A stretch of DNA of 64,000 bases from Paenibacillus farraposensis (lineage in GTDB: Bacteria > Bacillota > Bacilli > Paenibacillales > Paenibacillaceae): the NCBI RefSeq assembly GCF_020736845.1, contig NZ_JAFFQR010000112.1, forward strand, positions 1,072,461-1,136,460, in the 5' to 3' direction. The translations under genes were made by a program, and so were the position numbers. A model generated the notes under the pieces. It saw only the letters and a list, made by a program, of their open reading frames with translations. It did no database searches and was not told where the DNA came from. Positions 8,900-17,343 of this stretch are shown piece after piece (positions within the stretch are counted from its first letter, which is position 1; each line of letters opens with the position of its first letter).

Positions 8900-9412
8900 A
8901 TGCGCCATTATTATGTGCTGGTCGACGACAACCGGGTTTCGCGCCATATCAAACCTGTGAATATGGATTCTTTTAAAACGCCATTTGTTGGCATGCCTCC
9001 GGCTCAAGTTTTAGATGTTCATGCGACAGAAGATGCCGAGTACACGGACTGGCTACCGTTTTCAACCTCACAACCGCTATTTTCCGATCCTATGAAACGG
9101 ATTCTAGAACTATACAATACACAAGCCCGTTTTAAGCAGGTGTATATTGTGAACCGGGAACCTAGCCGTCAGGAATTATATTGGATTTCATCTGTTCCCT
9201 CTGTGGATGGTATTTCAGAGCAGACTGAATTTTACCCGCATGATCAAACCCTAAAGCGTCTTGTTCTCGATAGCCAAAAGGTGAATGGACACCATTTTTT
9301 TCGACTGTCCAACGTGAGGGAACCTTATTTCATCGTTAGCCTGGAGGCTGCTGAAAGCTTGCTGCGGCGGAGCTTGAGTGGTTTTCGGCTGCAGAAGCTA
9401 GAACTTGTATAA
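8900..9412 (+). CDS. Imm11/DUF1629-like protein
   Basis: This 170-residue soluble protein has an N-terminal HYYVLVDD segment and a C-terminal pattern (FIVSLEAAESLLRRSLSGFRLQKL) typical of the Imm11/DUF1629 group, where a final 'S..AE.L....L.GF....L' motif is usual. That group is annotated as immunity proteins of polymorphic toxins, but no toxin precedes this gene. A structural or adaptor role within the spike cluster is therefore equally possible. ATG 8900 is preferred over ATG 8894 because AAGGAGGA lies 7 nt upstream of the former. It lies 12 bp after the pentapeptide gene. Confidence 0.55.
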   Translation: MRHYYVLVDDNRVSRHIKPVNMDSFKTPFVGMPPAQVLDVHATEDAEYTDWLPFSTSQPLFSDPMKRILELYNTQARFKQVYIVNREPSRQELYWISSVPSVDGISEQTEFYPHDQTLKRLVLDSQKVNGHHFFRLSNVREPYFIVSLEAAESLLRRSLSGFRLQKLELV

Positions 9413-9424
9413 GGAGGTTCAACC

Positions 9425-10054
9425 TTGACGGAGCATTGGGATGAATTTTTTTTGAAACTGCATCATCAACAAACATTGAAAGAGCAACTAAGTACAACGG
9501 AGAACGATGAAAGCTGGATGATGATATCGATTGAAGAAGCGATCAAGGGAATTTCGAAAGGCTCACTAACGCTACCGAATAAACAGGAAATTCGGTTTCA
9601 AACCATTCCTGTTTTTGGAAATCAACTCACCATTTCCCTGCCTAACTCTCTTATTCCGGAAGTTCGGGCTGGACAGACGGTAGATCCGTCGAAAAGCTTC
9701 GTTGTCCAGGACAAGCTGGGCGGAGTCCTATTCGGTCTGCACCAAAGTGGGCAAGAACTGGATTCTGAGCAAGTGGAAGTCTATCAAAAACAGATAATTG
9801 AGCAAACGAGTCGCGCACAACCAAGTATGAAGCTCGTGGATGAAAAGGCTCTTTCTATTCAAGATACTATCATTGGCTGTTATGAAGCTATTTTTCTAGT
9901 TTCCCCCTCTCCCTATTATCAGATTGTCTTTGTGCGTTCCTGGTGTGGCAAGGCTGTGATCGGGAGTTGCCAATTTAAGCTGGAGGATGCTCCCCTATGG
10001 GTTCCCTTAACCTATGCCATGCTGCACACCGCGACATGGTCGGAGCTTTCTTAA
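9425..10054 (+). CDS. Uncharacterised protein of the spike cluster
   Basis: I do not recognise this 209-residue protein. It is soluble, with no signal peptide or membrane segment and no obvious catalytic motif. The middle contains IRFQTIPVFGNQLTISLPNS and the C-terminus ends in LWVPLTYAMLHTATW. The start is a TTG preceded by AAGGAGGTTC at ideal spacing, 12 bp after the Imm11-like gene. The spacing, strand and shared operon suggest it works with the neighbouring spike and tip proteins, perhaps as a chaperone or adaptor. It could be specific to this type of locus. Confidence 0.7.
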   Translation: MTEHWDEFFLKLHHQQTLKEQLSTTENDESWMMISIEEAIKGISKGSLTLPNKQEIRFQTIPVFGNQLTISLPNSLIPEVRAGQTVDPSKSFVVQDKLGGVLFGLHQSGQELDSEQVEVYQKQIIEQTSRAQPSMKLVDEKALSIQDTIIGCYEAIFLVSPSPYYQIVFVRSWCGKAVIGSCQFKLEDAPLWVPLTYAMLHTATWSELS

Positions 10055-10086
10055 ATGTTTACCTTTTATCCAAGGAGGTTGCTTAT

Positions 10087-10521
10087 ATGTTTTTACCCCT
10101 ACTTATTAAGGCTCTGGCCCAAGGTGCGCTCAGCGGAGAGCATTCCTATGTGGTAAGAGGAGCCAAGTTACAGTGCAGTCAAGGTACAGACCCTGGTGTA
10201 CTCAATATGATGTACAGCCACGGTGTCTACATTAAAGATAAACCCGTCCTAAACGTGGACGATGCCATTTGTGGAGCGAATATTAGCAAAATCAATGCCT
10301 TTGGCTTGTGTAAATTGAAGCAGGGTCTTCCCTGTGAACCAGAAATTGCGTTTGGGTCCAAGTGGACAGGCGGGAAAGAGGATGTGTTGATCGAGGGTGC
10401 CCCTACTCTGCTCAGTAATTCGACCTTAATGTGTAGCTGCCAAGGTGTACCTGGCATTTCTTCTTCAGTTCAAGGTGGTGGAGGAATCATCTCCATTATA
10501 GATGACGGACAGGATGGTTGA
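10087..10521 (+). CDS. DUF4280 family PAAR-like tip protein
   Basis: This 144-residue protein matches the DUF4280 pattern: YVVRGAKLQCSQGT near the N-terminus, a middle CGANISKINAFGLC, and SNSTLMCSCQG towards the end, with conserved cysteines. DUF4280 proteins are regarded as PAAR-like caps that sharpen the VgrG trimer. Placement directly before the toxin-bearing VgrG supports that. ATG 10087 follows AAGGAGG; an upstream in-frame ATG at 9997 would overlap the previous gene and has no ribosome binding site. The gap to the next gene is 25 bp. Confidence 0.8.
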   Translation: MFLPLLIKALAQGALSGEHSYVVRGAKLQCSQGTDPGVLNMMYSHGVYIKDKPVLNVDDAICGANISKINAFGLCKLKQGLPCEPEIAFGSKWTGGKEDVLIEGAPTLLSNSTLMCSCQGVPGISSSVQGGGGIISIIDDGQDG

Positions 10522-10546
10522 ATTTATCAAGCAAGGAGATTATGTA

Positions 10547-13501
10547 ATGAACATCGTAGCGAAAGATCGCTTTACGTATCAGCATTTGCACGTCAACTGG
10601 CCCTATGGCAAACTACGTCTTAATAGCATCCACATGAGTCACGAGCTGGGGGAACATGCCAGACTAATGATCACGGGCAGCATGGAAGCCTCACTCGTTA
10701 ACTCTATCATTACGAAAGCAAGCAGCGACGACGAAGTTGAGCTATGGTATACCGATGCCAAAGACCAGAAGCATCCCTTATTCATCGGGCAACTATACCG
10801 CGTAGATGTGCAGCACATACATCATGAGATTAAGGTGACTCTCGACGTCATTTCTCATACTTTTAAACTGGATACACAGCTCAAAAACCGCTCCTTTCAA
10901 CATATCCATCAAAAATATGTGGAGATTGTAGATGCAGTACTAGCTGATTATAAAGGCTCAGACAAGATCGATGAAGCTTTTGAGAAAAAAGAAACGGGCC
11001 AGTTCATCATGCAGTATCAGGAGACGGATTGGACCTTCTTAAAACGGTTAGCTTCGCATGTAGGAGCCCTGCTCGTTCCTAATATCGTTTCACACCATGC
11101 GCAAATTTGGATCGGTATTCCTCAGGGCAGGCAGCATATTCAATTGAAAGAGGTTCCTTTTACATTGCAGCGCAAGATTGCTCCCTATCTGGATCAGGAG
11201 GCGAACGGCTGGAAATCGGCCACAATTGGAGATTACACCCGGTATACCTTTGAATGGGATCAAATGCTGCAACTGGGAGATGAAGTTGAGCGCAATCACG
11301 AAACCTATGTCATTACCAAACGTGAAGGCCAATTGATTGGTGGCTTGATGACCTGGTCGTATGAATGCGCCTTGCCGCAAGGCTTAAAGGTGCCTAAAAT
11401 ATACAATCGAACCATTATCGGTGCATCCATTGAAGGAAAGATACTGGAGGTCAGCCGAAATCAGGTTCGATTGCATTTGGATATGGACGATCAGCAGAAT
11501 CCCAAGGATGCCCAGTGGTTCCCCTATTCTGCCGAAGGTAATCAGGTCTGGTATCTGATGCCGGAAAATGGTGCGCAGGTGAAGCTGTATTTTCCAAGTG
11601 CAGACGAAGACGATGCGATGGTCATCCAATCGGTACGAACGAAACCATCTACGGTTGCCGTCCCTTCATCTCACGCAGTTCATGGTACCGTGGTCGAATC
11701 ACCAGCAGAACGCCACCAGCGTAAAACTGCCGATCCCGGGGTCAAATCCTTTGCGAACCCGCAAGGAAAAGAAATTTCCTTAGGGAACTCCGAACTGTCG
11801 ATGATTGCACAAGAAGGATCGCTATACATCTCCATGAACTCCCATCATGGTGTCAGCCTGAACAGCACCCAACGTATACAAATTCAAGCCACAGGCAGTC
11901 TTAGTCTTTCTGCAGGTAGCATCCTGCTTAAAGGAACCAACGGCTTACACTTGAATACAACCACCGATACGCTGGATTTGGAACAGGAAGTCAACAGTGT
12001 GAGTTCGGAGATTCAACTCAAAGCTTCCCTCCATCAATACTACCCTGAGCCGCTTTTGTCTGATTTTGAGAAGCAGGTAAATTCCATAGGGCTCGAAAAG
12101 GTTATACATCAGCGTAAATTATTAAATGAGGATAAGTGGGCTGAAGGAGCACTAAATGTCTTCACTAATGCAGCGAAGGAACTATGGGGAACAATAGTGG
12201 ATGTCGGAGATATATTAATTACGGACTCCCAAGATAAGCAATCTCGTGAGCTTTACAAAGTATTGAATGGCGGTAAAGAAGTCGCACCTATTCTTGAACG
12301 CAATTCCACCCTAGCTGGAATTGAACGTACAGTGAAATACGTAGATGATCTTTCCACAGGACAAAAATCAATTAGTGATGAATTCCATAAGGCCACTGAA
12401 AGCTTCAAAGAAGCGGATACAAGTTTTTTTGAACGTTCGTTAAAAGCGAATAATTACAGTAACCCACTGACCAGAACGCCCGAAGAAAGCTATGAAATTG
12501 GAGAGACTAAAGCCGGAGAAGAACTCCTTAAGATGGATATAGCCAGTAACTTCATTCCCGGTCTAGGAGCAGCACGAGATTCCAAAAAAGCACTTTCTCT
12601 CGCGCGCGAACTTGATCTGCCAGATCCTAAAATACATGTATCCGAAAAACATGTTCCCTCTTCTACCATTCTCAGAGGGTCAGAAAAATTAGATGCACAA
12701 GTAGCTAAACTGGGAAATGGAAAATTCAAAACGAACGCCATCCGTCTCCCAACCAATTTCGAATCCTTGGGGAGTTACTTGCAAAGTATATCCCGAAAGA
12801 TGAATATCCGTATAACTAAAAGATCACCGATCCTCGCAACAGATAGAGGTCATTATCGGTTTCATGATCCTGGTCCTGACGTCCCGCATTCCAAAGGTTC
12901 GAGTGCAAAAATTTCACCTGAGAGACAAAAACAGATTGATGCGTTAGAATCAGGAGAGTACTCTGGTAAAAGTACTAAGGGGACGGGTAAAGCTAAAACA
13001 GATTATGATAAACTTAAAGAAAGGCTCAATGAACGTTACAAAAAATTTGCCAATGATAAGAAACAAAATATACCTCAGACAAGCAAAGATTTGCTCCCGA
13101 ACGAATTGAATCATGGGAAATATGGGAAATTACCTAATGTAACTGGCGATAATATAACAGGTCACCATATGCCGTCTAATAAATACATGCAAGATGAGTT
13201 TGGTATTAAGACTAAAGATAGCTATTCTATGTTTCTAGAGCACCCACATCCAGGACAGGGCGGTAGACATAGAAGAACATTTACCTATGGGCTAAGTAAA
13301 GCAACCAGACCAGAAGATTTTACTTTATATAAATCTTTGATGCCGCGTGATGGCCTAGCATTTGATATTAATGATTTAAGGCGGATTCTCAAAGAAGATA
13401 GTTTGTATAACAAAACGACTAGAAAAAGGATTCAGGAATATATTGACTATTATAAAAATTATGAACACAATGGTTTAAATATCTTTAGAAAGTCCAAATA
13501 G
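10547..13501 (+). CDS. VgrG-like spike with C-terminal HNH/EndoVII-like toxin domain
   Basis: This 984-residue protein begins like the first VgrG: a gp27-like domain with GQFIMQYQETDWTFLKRLAS, then an OB domain with YNRTIIGASIEGKIL, LDMDDQQNP and WFPYS, and a beta-rich tail to about residue 510. A long extension follows, holding a helical linker (about 520-690), a Ser/Lys-rich hinge and a C-terminal module (about 800-984). The module contains GHHMPSNKYM (HH at 873-874) and HPHPGQGGRHRRTFTYG, resembling His-rich HNH/EndoVII-fold toxin nucleases. The C-terminal third is visibly more AT-rich than the spike portion, as expected for a swapped toxin tip. ATG 10547 follows AAGGAGA. It is an evolved spike effector with its immunity gene directly downstream. 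Confidence 0.8.
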   Translation: MNIVAKDRFTYQHLHVNWPYGKLRLNSIHMSHELGEHARLMITGSMEASLVNSIITKASSDDEVELWYTDAKDQKHPLFIGQLYRVDVQHIHHEIKVTLDVISHTFKLDTQLKNRSFQHIHQKYVEIVDAVLADYKGSDKIDEAFEKKETGQFIMQYQETDWTFLKRLASHVGALLVPNIVSHHAQIWIGIPQGRQHIQLKEVPFTLQRKIAPYLDQEANGWKSATIGDYTRYTFEWDQMLQLGDEVERNHETYVITKREGQLIGGLMTWSYECALPQGLKVPKIYNRTIIGASIEGKILEVSRNQVRLHLDMDDQQNPKDAQWFPYSAEGNQVWYLMPENGAQVKLYFPSADEDDAMVIQSVRTKPSTVAVPSSHAVHGTVVESPAERHQRKTADPGVKSFANPQGKEISLGNSELSMIAQEGSLYISMNSHHGVSLNSTQRIQIQATGSLSLSAGSILLKGTNGLHLNTTTDTLDLEQEVNSVSSEIQLKASLHQYYPEPLLSDFEKQVNSIGLEKVIHQRKLLNEDKWAEGALNVFTNAAKELWGTIVDVGDILITDSQDKQSRELYKVLNGGKEVAPILERNSTLAGIERTVKYVDDLSTGQKSISDEFHKATESFKEADTSFFERSLKANNYSNPLTRTPEESYEIGETKAGEELLKMDIASNFIPGLGAARDSKKALSLARELDLPDPKIHVSEKHVPSSTILRGSEKLDAQVAKLGNGKFKTNAIRLPTNFESLGSYLQSISRKMNIRITKRSPILATDRGHYRFHDPGPDVPHSKGSSAKISPERQKQIDALESGEYSGKSTKGTGKAKTDYDKLKERLNERYKKFANDKKQNIPQTSKDLLPNELNHGKYGKLPNVTGDNITGHHMPSNKYMQDEFGIKTKDSYSMFLEHPHPGQGGRHRRTFTYGLSKATRPEDFTLYKSLMPRDGLAFDINDLRRILKEDSLYNKTTRKRIQEYIDYYKNYEHNGLNIFRKSK

Positions 13502-13534
13502 CAGTTGTGTTAAATAGAGAGGAGAAACCTTATC

Positions 13535-13999
13535 TTGAATGAGAAAATTAATATACTATATAAAATGCGCTTTATGGAAAAAGAGGGAGACAATATAGAG
13601 GTATTTGAGAATATTCTGAATGAATTGTCCCTTGAAGGAACGAATGATATAATTCCCGATCTCTGTACAATCTTCGAAGATGAAGTTGCTGAACCAACAA
13701 CTGATGATTATCTTATCGAAACTATATTTTATATTGCAAAACGTAATGATTTAGAAGATGGCTTATACAAATTGGCTTTGGGTACTCCCAAGATGCTACC
13801 CCATGCGGAATTTTGGGCAGAGAGAATCCATCGGACACTTTTAAATTCAAAAGATTTAGTAATTTCTTACGGTAAAGTTTTGGGCAAATTAGAAAGTTCG
13901 ACTAAGCAGACGATTAAAGAAATTTTAATGATGATTAAGGATGACGATCCAGATTTATATTTAGAAAAGGCTAATTTCCTTTTAGAAAAATTAAGATGA
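13535..13999 (+). CDS. Imm30-like immunity protein
   Basis: This 154-residue acidic soluble protein resembles the Imm30 family: an alpha-helical repeat-like fold with a final PKMLPHAEFWAERIHRTLLNS segment. It lies 33 bp after the toxin-bearing VgrG, exactly where a cognate immunity gene is expected. It is AT-rich like the toxin end. Translation probably starts at TTG 13535 behind GAGGAGA. The presumed job is to bind and block the nuclease-like domain in the producing cell; this follows from position and family, not from direct evidence. Confidence 0.6.
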   Translation: MNEKINILYKMRFMEKEGDNIEVFENILNELSLEGTNDIIPDLCTIFEDEVAEPTTDDYLIETIFYIAKRNDLEDGLYKLALGTPKMLPHAEFWAERIHRTLLNSKDLVISYGKVLGKLESSTKQTIKEILMMIKDDDPDLYLEKANFLLEKLR

Positions 14000-14052
14000 A
14001 TAAAGATTAATAGGGTTGAGTATAAATTTTTGCGAAATAAGGTGATATTGCT

Positions 14053-14796
14053 ATGAATTTACCAAAGATTATTTTAGGAATACCTGGTTATTGGAAAACA
14101 AGAAATGAATTTATAGAGGCAATGGCTCGAGAGGGAAACGGTTATATATATGCAGGTAACCATATCGGAAACCTTAAAAATCCAAAAGATTTCTTTGACG
14201 TGGACATGAGTGAATATAATCCTTATGTTGCAGAAGCTTTTGAAGTAGCTGGAAATGGCTCATTTAAAAGGAAACACATCGACCAATTAAATGAACATAA
14301 AAGCATCATTTATCTTTTTGGTGAGGGTGGTTCTATAGAAAAGGTTTTGGATATTATGGAGGCTGCTAGTGCAGTACTACATGCAGGAGGAATCGCAGTA
14401 AATGTTGAATCTTCTGGAAGAGCAAGTACAAAAGAGGAATGGTTAGAAATAACAAGTAGTAGAGACATTGCTCAAGTATTTACTGCATTTATCCAAATGT
14501 CCCGCGAAGAAAACACATTTTACACTACTGGCATGCAAAGCTTTGGTTATCCTGATGTAGAAATAACATCTGAAAACATAACAGGCTCGGAAGTGTCCAC
14601 ATTATTCAGGGTATTTTGTTTATATAATATTGTAGAAAAACCAAAGATCACTGACGGAGAAACATTTAGTACAGACCCAAGCTCTCCAATATATTTATTA
14701 AAGCATAAAAAGTGCAAAATGTTTGAGGAAGAAGATCCATTCTATAATCCACTCGGAGTATGGAATTTAATTCGAAACCACCGTCCTAAAAAATGA
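14053..14796 (+). CDS. DUF4261-like protein
   Basis: This 247-residue soluble protein opens with LGIPGYWKTRNEFIEAMA and contains FDVDMSEYNP, EGGSIEKVLDIMEAA and GGIAVNVESSGRAS. These fit the DUF4261 family, whose members often lie near VgrG, polymorphic toxin and immunity genes. The function is unknown; a second immunity protein or an accessory is likely. It is AT-rich like the Imm30-like gene and is read from AAGGTGA. The operon ends with a hairpin terminator about 40 bp downstream. Confidence 0.6.
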   Translation: MNLPKIILGIPGYWKTRNEFIEAMAREGNGYIYAGNHIGNLKNPKDFFDVDMSEYNPYVAEAFEVAGNGSFKRKHIDQLNEHKSIIYLFGEGGSIEKVLDIMEAASAVLHAGGIAVNVESSGRASTKEEWLEITSSRDIAQVFTAFIQMSREENTFYTTGMQSFGYPDVEITSENITGSEVSTLFRVFCLYNIVEKPKITDGETFSTDPSSPIYLLKHKKCKMFEEEDPFYNPLGVWNLIRNHRPKK

Positions 14797-14836
14797 GATT
14801 TTTTATTTGATATCCAGCTATACTTGATATATTCCT

Positions 14837-14880
14837 AAAGGCTTATTTCAACTTGATTCATGAGGAGGAATAAGCTTTTT
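14837..14880 (+). terminator. Terminator of the spike/toxin operon
   Basis: An AAAGGCTTATT/AATAAGCTTTTT stem with one wobble and a 21-nt loop ends in a T-run. It sits just after the DUF4261-like gene and marks the end of the island transcript. Confidence 0.65.
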
Positions 14881-15002
14881 ATATGTTCTTAATCAGTAAC
14901 TAAGTAACAGAGCAAGCCACTTACTGCACAAACAATGACTTGCCATCCCTCCCCATCAGAGTTAACATACACACACCCAAACCACGGAAGGGGAAGCACA
15001 CA

Positions 15003-15290
15003 ATGTCAAATTGGCCAGATTGGTTTCAAGAAGCATTACGCCAGAGATTTTATCAATTAGAACTCGCCAGTGAACAACAGGCTTCATGTTCATCTGAGGA
15101 CAACAATCTATTCACTCAAATGAATCAATTCAAAACCGACCAAAACGAGGATATTCAACGTCTGCTATCCGAATGGGAAGAAGCCATAGGCGATCAGCTA
15201 AGTCAGGATAAACAATCTATCTATATGGAAGGAGTTAAAGACGGGATTCAATTGCTCCTTCCCGTCATACACTCCACAAATATTCGTTAG
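15003..15290 (+). CDS. Small uncharacterised protein
   Basis: This 95-residue soluble, acidic protein (SNWPDWFQEALRQRFYQLEL...QSIYMEGVKDGIQLLLP) is preceded by GGAAGGGGAAG at good spacing. It has no signal peptide or membrane segment and looks helical. Short proteins with a similar C-terminal 'Y.EGV.DGI.LLL' pattern occur in Paenibacillus, possibly the DUF6809 group, but I cannot confirm that. It lies alone between the island terminator and the AhpD-like cluster. Confidence 0.6.
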   Translation: MSNWPDWFQEALRQRFYQLELASEQQASCSSEDNNLFTQMNQFKTDQNEDIQRLLSEWEEAIGDQLSQDKQSIYMEGVKDGIQLLLPVIHSTNIR

Positions 15291-15449
15291 CCTATTGATC
15301 GTTTTAGCCTATGAATTTCGTTAGTCCAATATTTCCTCTATGCTCATTCCACTTTTCAAGGAGGCTTTATGATTTGATTATTACAATAATTCTATGCAAA
15401 GCATTATAGGAGTTCAGTTTGGTTTACATCCTCTAGAAAATTCCTACAC

Positions 15450-15830
15450 TTAGCAAAAACACTCAGGTACATCATTAGATCCCTTTTGAGACTTATTTTC
15501 CTCACCTTCTTCGTAGGATATCAGAGCGTTAACTCCGTGGCTGAGAATGGCACCGGCTCGGGTTGATGCTGCCACAAGAAGGGCTTCCATTATTTCTTCC
15601 ATGGTACCTCCCAGAGCCTTATATTTTTTCACATGAACATCGATGCAATAGGGACATCCCGTTACGTGGGCTACTGTTACGGCAATTAATTCCTTTGTCT
15701 TTTGAGGTAACGTATTTGCTGTTTGATAAACTTGATGCTCGAAATGAAAATAAGAAGCGGCTGTCTCGGGACTTAATTTGATTAATTCCGGAATCCGTTG
15801 TAGATTAGCTGGGGATAGGTATGATTTCAT
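15450..15830 (-). CDS. Carboxymuconolactone decarboxylase (AhpD-like) family protein
   Basis: This 126-residue all-helical protein carries the AhpD/CMD signature CPYCIDVHVKKYKALGG, with the CXXC pair and His used in peroxidase-type redox chemistry. The C-terminus ends in ECFC, giving two additional cysteines that might be redox-active. ATG 15830 is chosen because GGAGGT lies 7 nt upstream. It is the last gene of a three-gene minus-strand cluster with a DUF2892 membrane protein (16 bp away) and a Crp/Fnr regulator, suggesting a thiol- or oxidant-response unit. Confidence 0.8.
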   Translation of the reverse strand: MKSYLSPANLQRIPELIKLSPETAASYFHFEHQVYQTANTLPQKTKELIAVTVAHVTGCPYCIDVHVKKYKALGGTMEEIMEALLVAASTRAGAILSHGVNALISYEEGEENKSQKGSNDVPECFC

Positions 15831-15846
15831 ATCATTTACCTCCTTT

Positions 15847-16044
15847 TCAATACGATTTGGTAGAGCATGTACGGACGCCAAGAATCCGATAGACGAAGCA
15901 GGTACCTAGCAGACTAGTCAGTATAAATGGAATACCTATTAGTCCTACGTATTTCCATGTACTTTCGACAAATACAAGCATTGATACCAGAACAATCCCA
16001 ATTATGAATCGTATAGTTCGATCCAAATATCCGACGTTTTTCAT
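15847..16044 (-). CDS. DUF2892 small membrane protein
   Basis: This 65-residue protein has two hydrophobic segments (about 11-28 and 31-52) and the opening NVGYLDRTIRFIIGIVL typical of DUF2892, the membrane part found in rhodanese-like YgaP proteins. AGGAGG precedes the ATG. It lies between the AhpD-like gene and the Crp/Fnr regulator. The function is unknown; linkage to redox proteins and Crp/Fnr regulators is common for this family and suggests a role in thiol or sulfur metabolism. Confidence 0.8.
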   Translation of the reverse strand: MKNVGYLDRTIRFIIGIVLVSMLVFVESTWKYVGLIGIPFILTSLLGTCFVYRILGVRTCSTKSY

Positions 16045-16103
16045 GTTTTCATCCCTCCTGTGGTCATTTTAAGGAATAAAAACGCTTTGCTTCTGTGACA
16101 TAA

Positions 16104-16781
16104 TCACTTTACTTGAGCCAACTGTTCAAGCTCGGAGCGCTGTAGCAAATAAATTTTACCTCGTCCCAATTGAATCCATCCAAGCCTCTCAAATTCCTTC
16201 AGTACCCTGCTTACTACTTCCCTTGCTGTGCCTAATTCCAAAGACAATGCCTCATGGGTAGCATACAGGGGTGCTTCTGAATTGGTATTGGTATTCGTTT
16301 TCCGTAGTAACAGTTCCGCCACTCTGCGGTCCATAGGAAGGAACGTAATATCTTCAATAAGACTAGTAACCGAAATCATTCTTTTAATGAACAGACGGTA
16401 AATGAATTGGTTTAGCTCTTTATATGTATCCATCCAGTGTTTAAACAAGGCGACGGGAAGTACGAGCAATTCCGTTTCTTCTTCCGTTTCCGCTAACGCT
16501 TCGTACCCTGTTTCACCTAGAATGCTGGCCATCATAATGACGCAAACTTCGCCACTTTTCACCCGATACAGTGTCAATTCTTTCCCAGACGGGCTTATTT
16601 TGTAGATGCGCACACTCCCCCGTAACACGAAAGAGGCATGTTCGAAAATGTGTCCCTCCTCCAGAACCGGTTGGGCGGAAAGACTTATGATGGAAGCCCC
16701 TGTATTTTGCCACTTTTCGAGAGGAACTACGGAGAAGCAGGGGAATTTGGATACAATGTTAGCGAACTTCTCAGGATCCAT
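16104..16781 (-). CDS. Crp/Fnr family transcriptional regulator
   Basis: This 225-residue protein has an N-terminal cyclic-nucleotide-type beta-barrel (about 20-120, RGSVRIYKISPSGKELTLYRVKSGEVC), a dimerisation helix and a C-terminal winged helix. The recognition helix contains LSLELGTAREVVSRVLKEFE. Three cysteines (FPCF, GEVCVIM and few others) are too sparse for a classical Fnr iron-sulfur cluster. AGGAGG precedes the ATG. It is the first gene of the cluster with DUF2892 and the AhpD-like protein and probably controls it. A TGTGA-N6-TCACA site of the type such proteins bind occurs upstream of doxX at 29429. Confidence 0.85.
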   Translation of the reverse strand: MDPEKFANIVSKFPCFSVVPLEKWQNTGASIISLSAQPVLEEGHIFEHASFVLRGSVRIYKISPSGKELTLYRVKSGEVCVIMMASILGETGYEALAETEEETELLVLPVALFKHWMDTYKELNQFIYRLFIKRMISVTSLIEDITFLPMDRRVAELLLRKTNTNTNSEAPLYATHEALSLELGTAREVVSRVLKEFERLGWIQLGRGKIYLLQRSELEQLAQVK

Positions 16782-17267
16782 TCAAGCAAAACCTCCTAAT
16801 TAGGTTGTTTTTAAACATATGCAAAAACGATAGATTTCATTTAAAAAACAAAAACCCTTCCGTCATTGCAGAAAGGGACTAGGCATCGATGCTTCTTGTT
16901 AAACATCTCACTTTACTCGTTTCAGCAAAGCAACCGACTTACATGTATGGATTACGTATTATTGACAACAAGGAAGTGGCAATTACAACAATACAGGATT
17001 AGCAGATGTTTTTCCATTTTCAACCTCTGTTTAGTGACCAGCATCACATTCCAGCCTATAAGCTAAGGTTAAAATATACAGAACTAGCGTATCCTTCATT
17101 TTCATCCATTCTTTTTCGCTCAATTTTCATCGTTTTCAAGTCTAAACAACTTTCCATAATGAACTTTTCGTATTCTCTTCTTTAGTGCTAAAGCCGTACT
17201 CTTCATACCAATTTTCCTCAACCAAAACATTATTATTTTGAGAATAAAGAATTGGAATAAAAACAGG
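16782..17267. other. Long intergenic region upstream of the Crp/Fnr gene
   Basis: About 490 bp without a convincing gene. A CCCTT/AAGGG pair near 16855-16878 could form a short hairpin, and the region must include the promoter of the Crp/Fnr cluster. The few short open frames have no ribosome binding site or recognisable sequence. Confidence 0.45.
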
Positions 17268-17295
17268 GGAAAACTTGAGGTTGTTGGTTTTCCCG
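17268..17295 (-). terminator. Terminator downstream of rlmCD
   Basis: A perfect 8-bp stem GGGAAAAC/GTTTTCCC with a 12-nt loop is followed on the minus strand by CTGTTTTT. It lies about 50-75 bp after the methyltransferase stop. Confidence 0.55.
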
Positions 17296-17343
17296 TTTTC
17301 CTCAATCATTTACCCTGTCAGTGTCAGATGTTTATTTTGAATG

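Noticed and set aside
16092-16107. TGTGACATAATCAC near the Crp/Fnr stop codon
   Set aside because: Spacing is N5 instead of N6 and it lies at the end of the coding region, not upstream of a promoter.
17120-17305. A 61-residue minus-strand frame (basic, KIIMFWLRKIG...)
   Set aside because: It overlaps the rlmCD terminator and has no ribosome binding site or homology I recognise.
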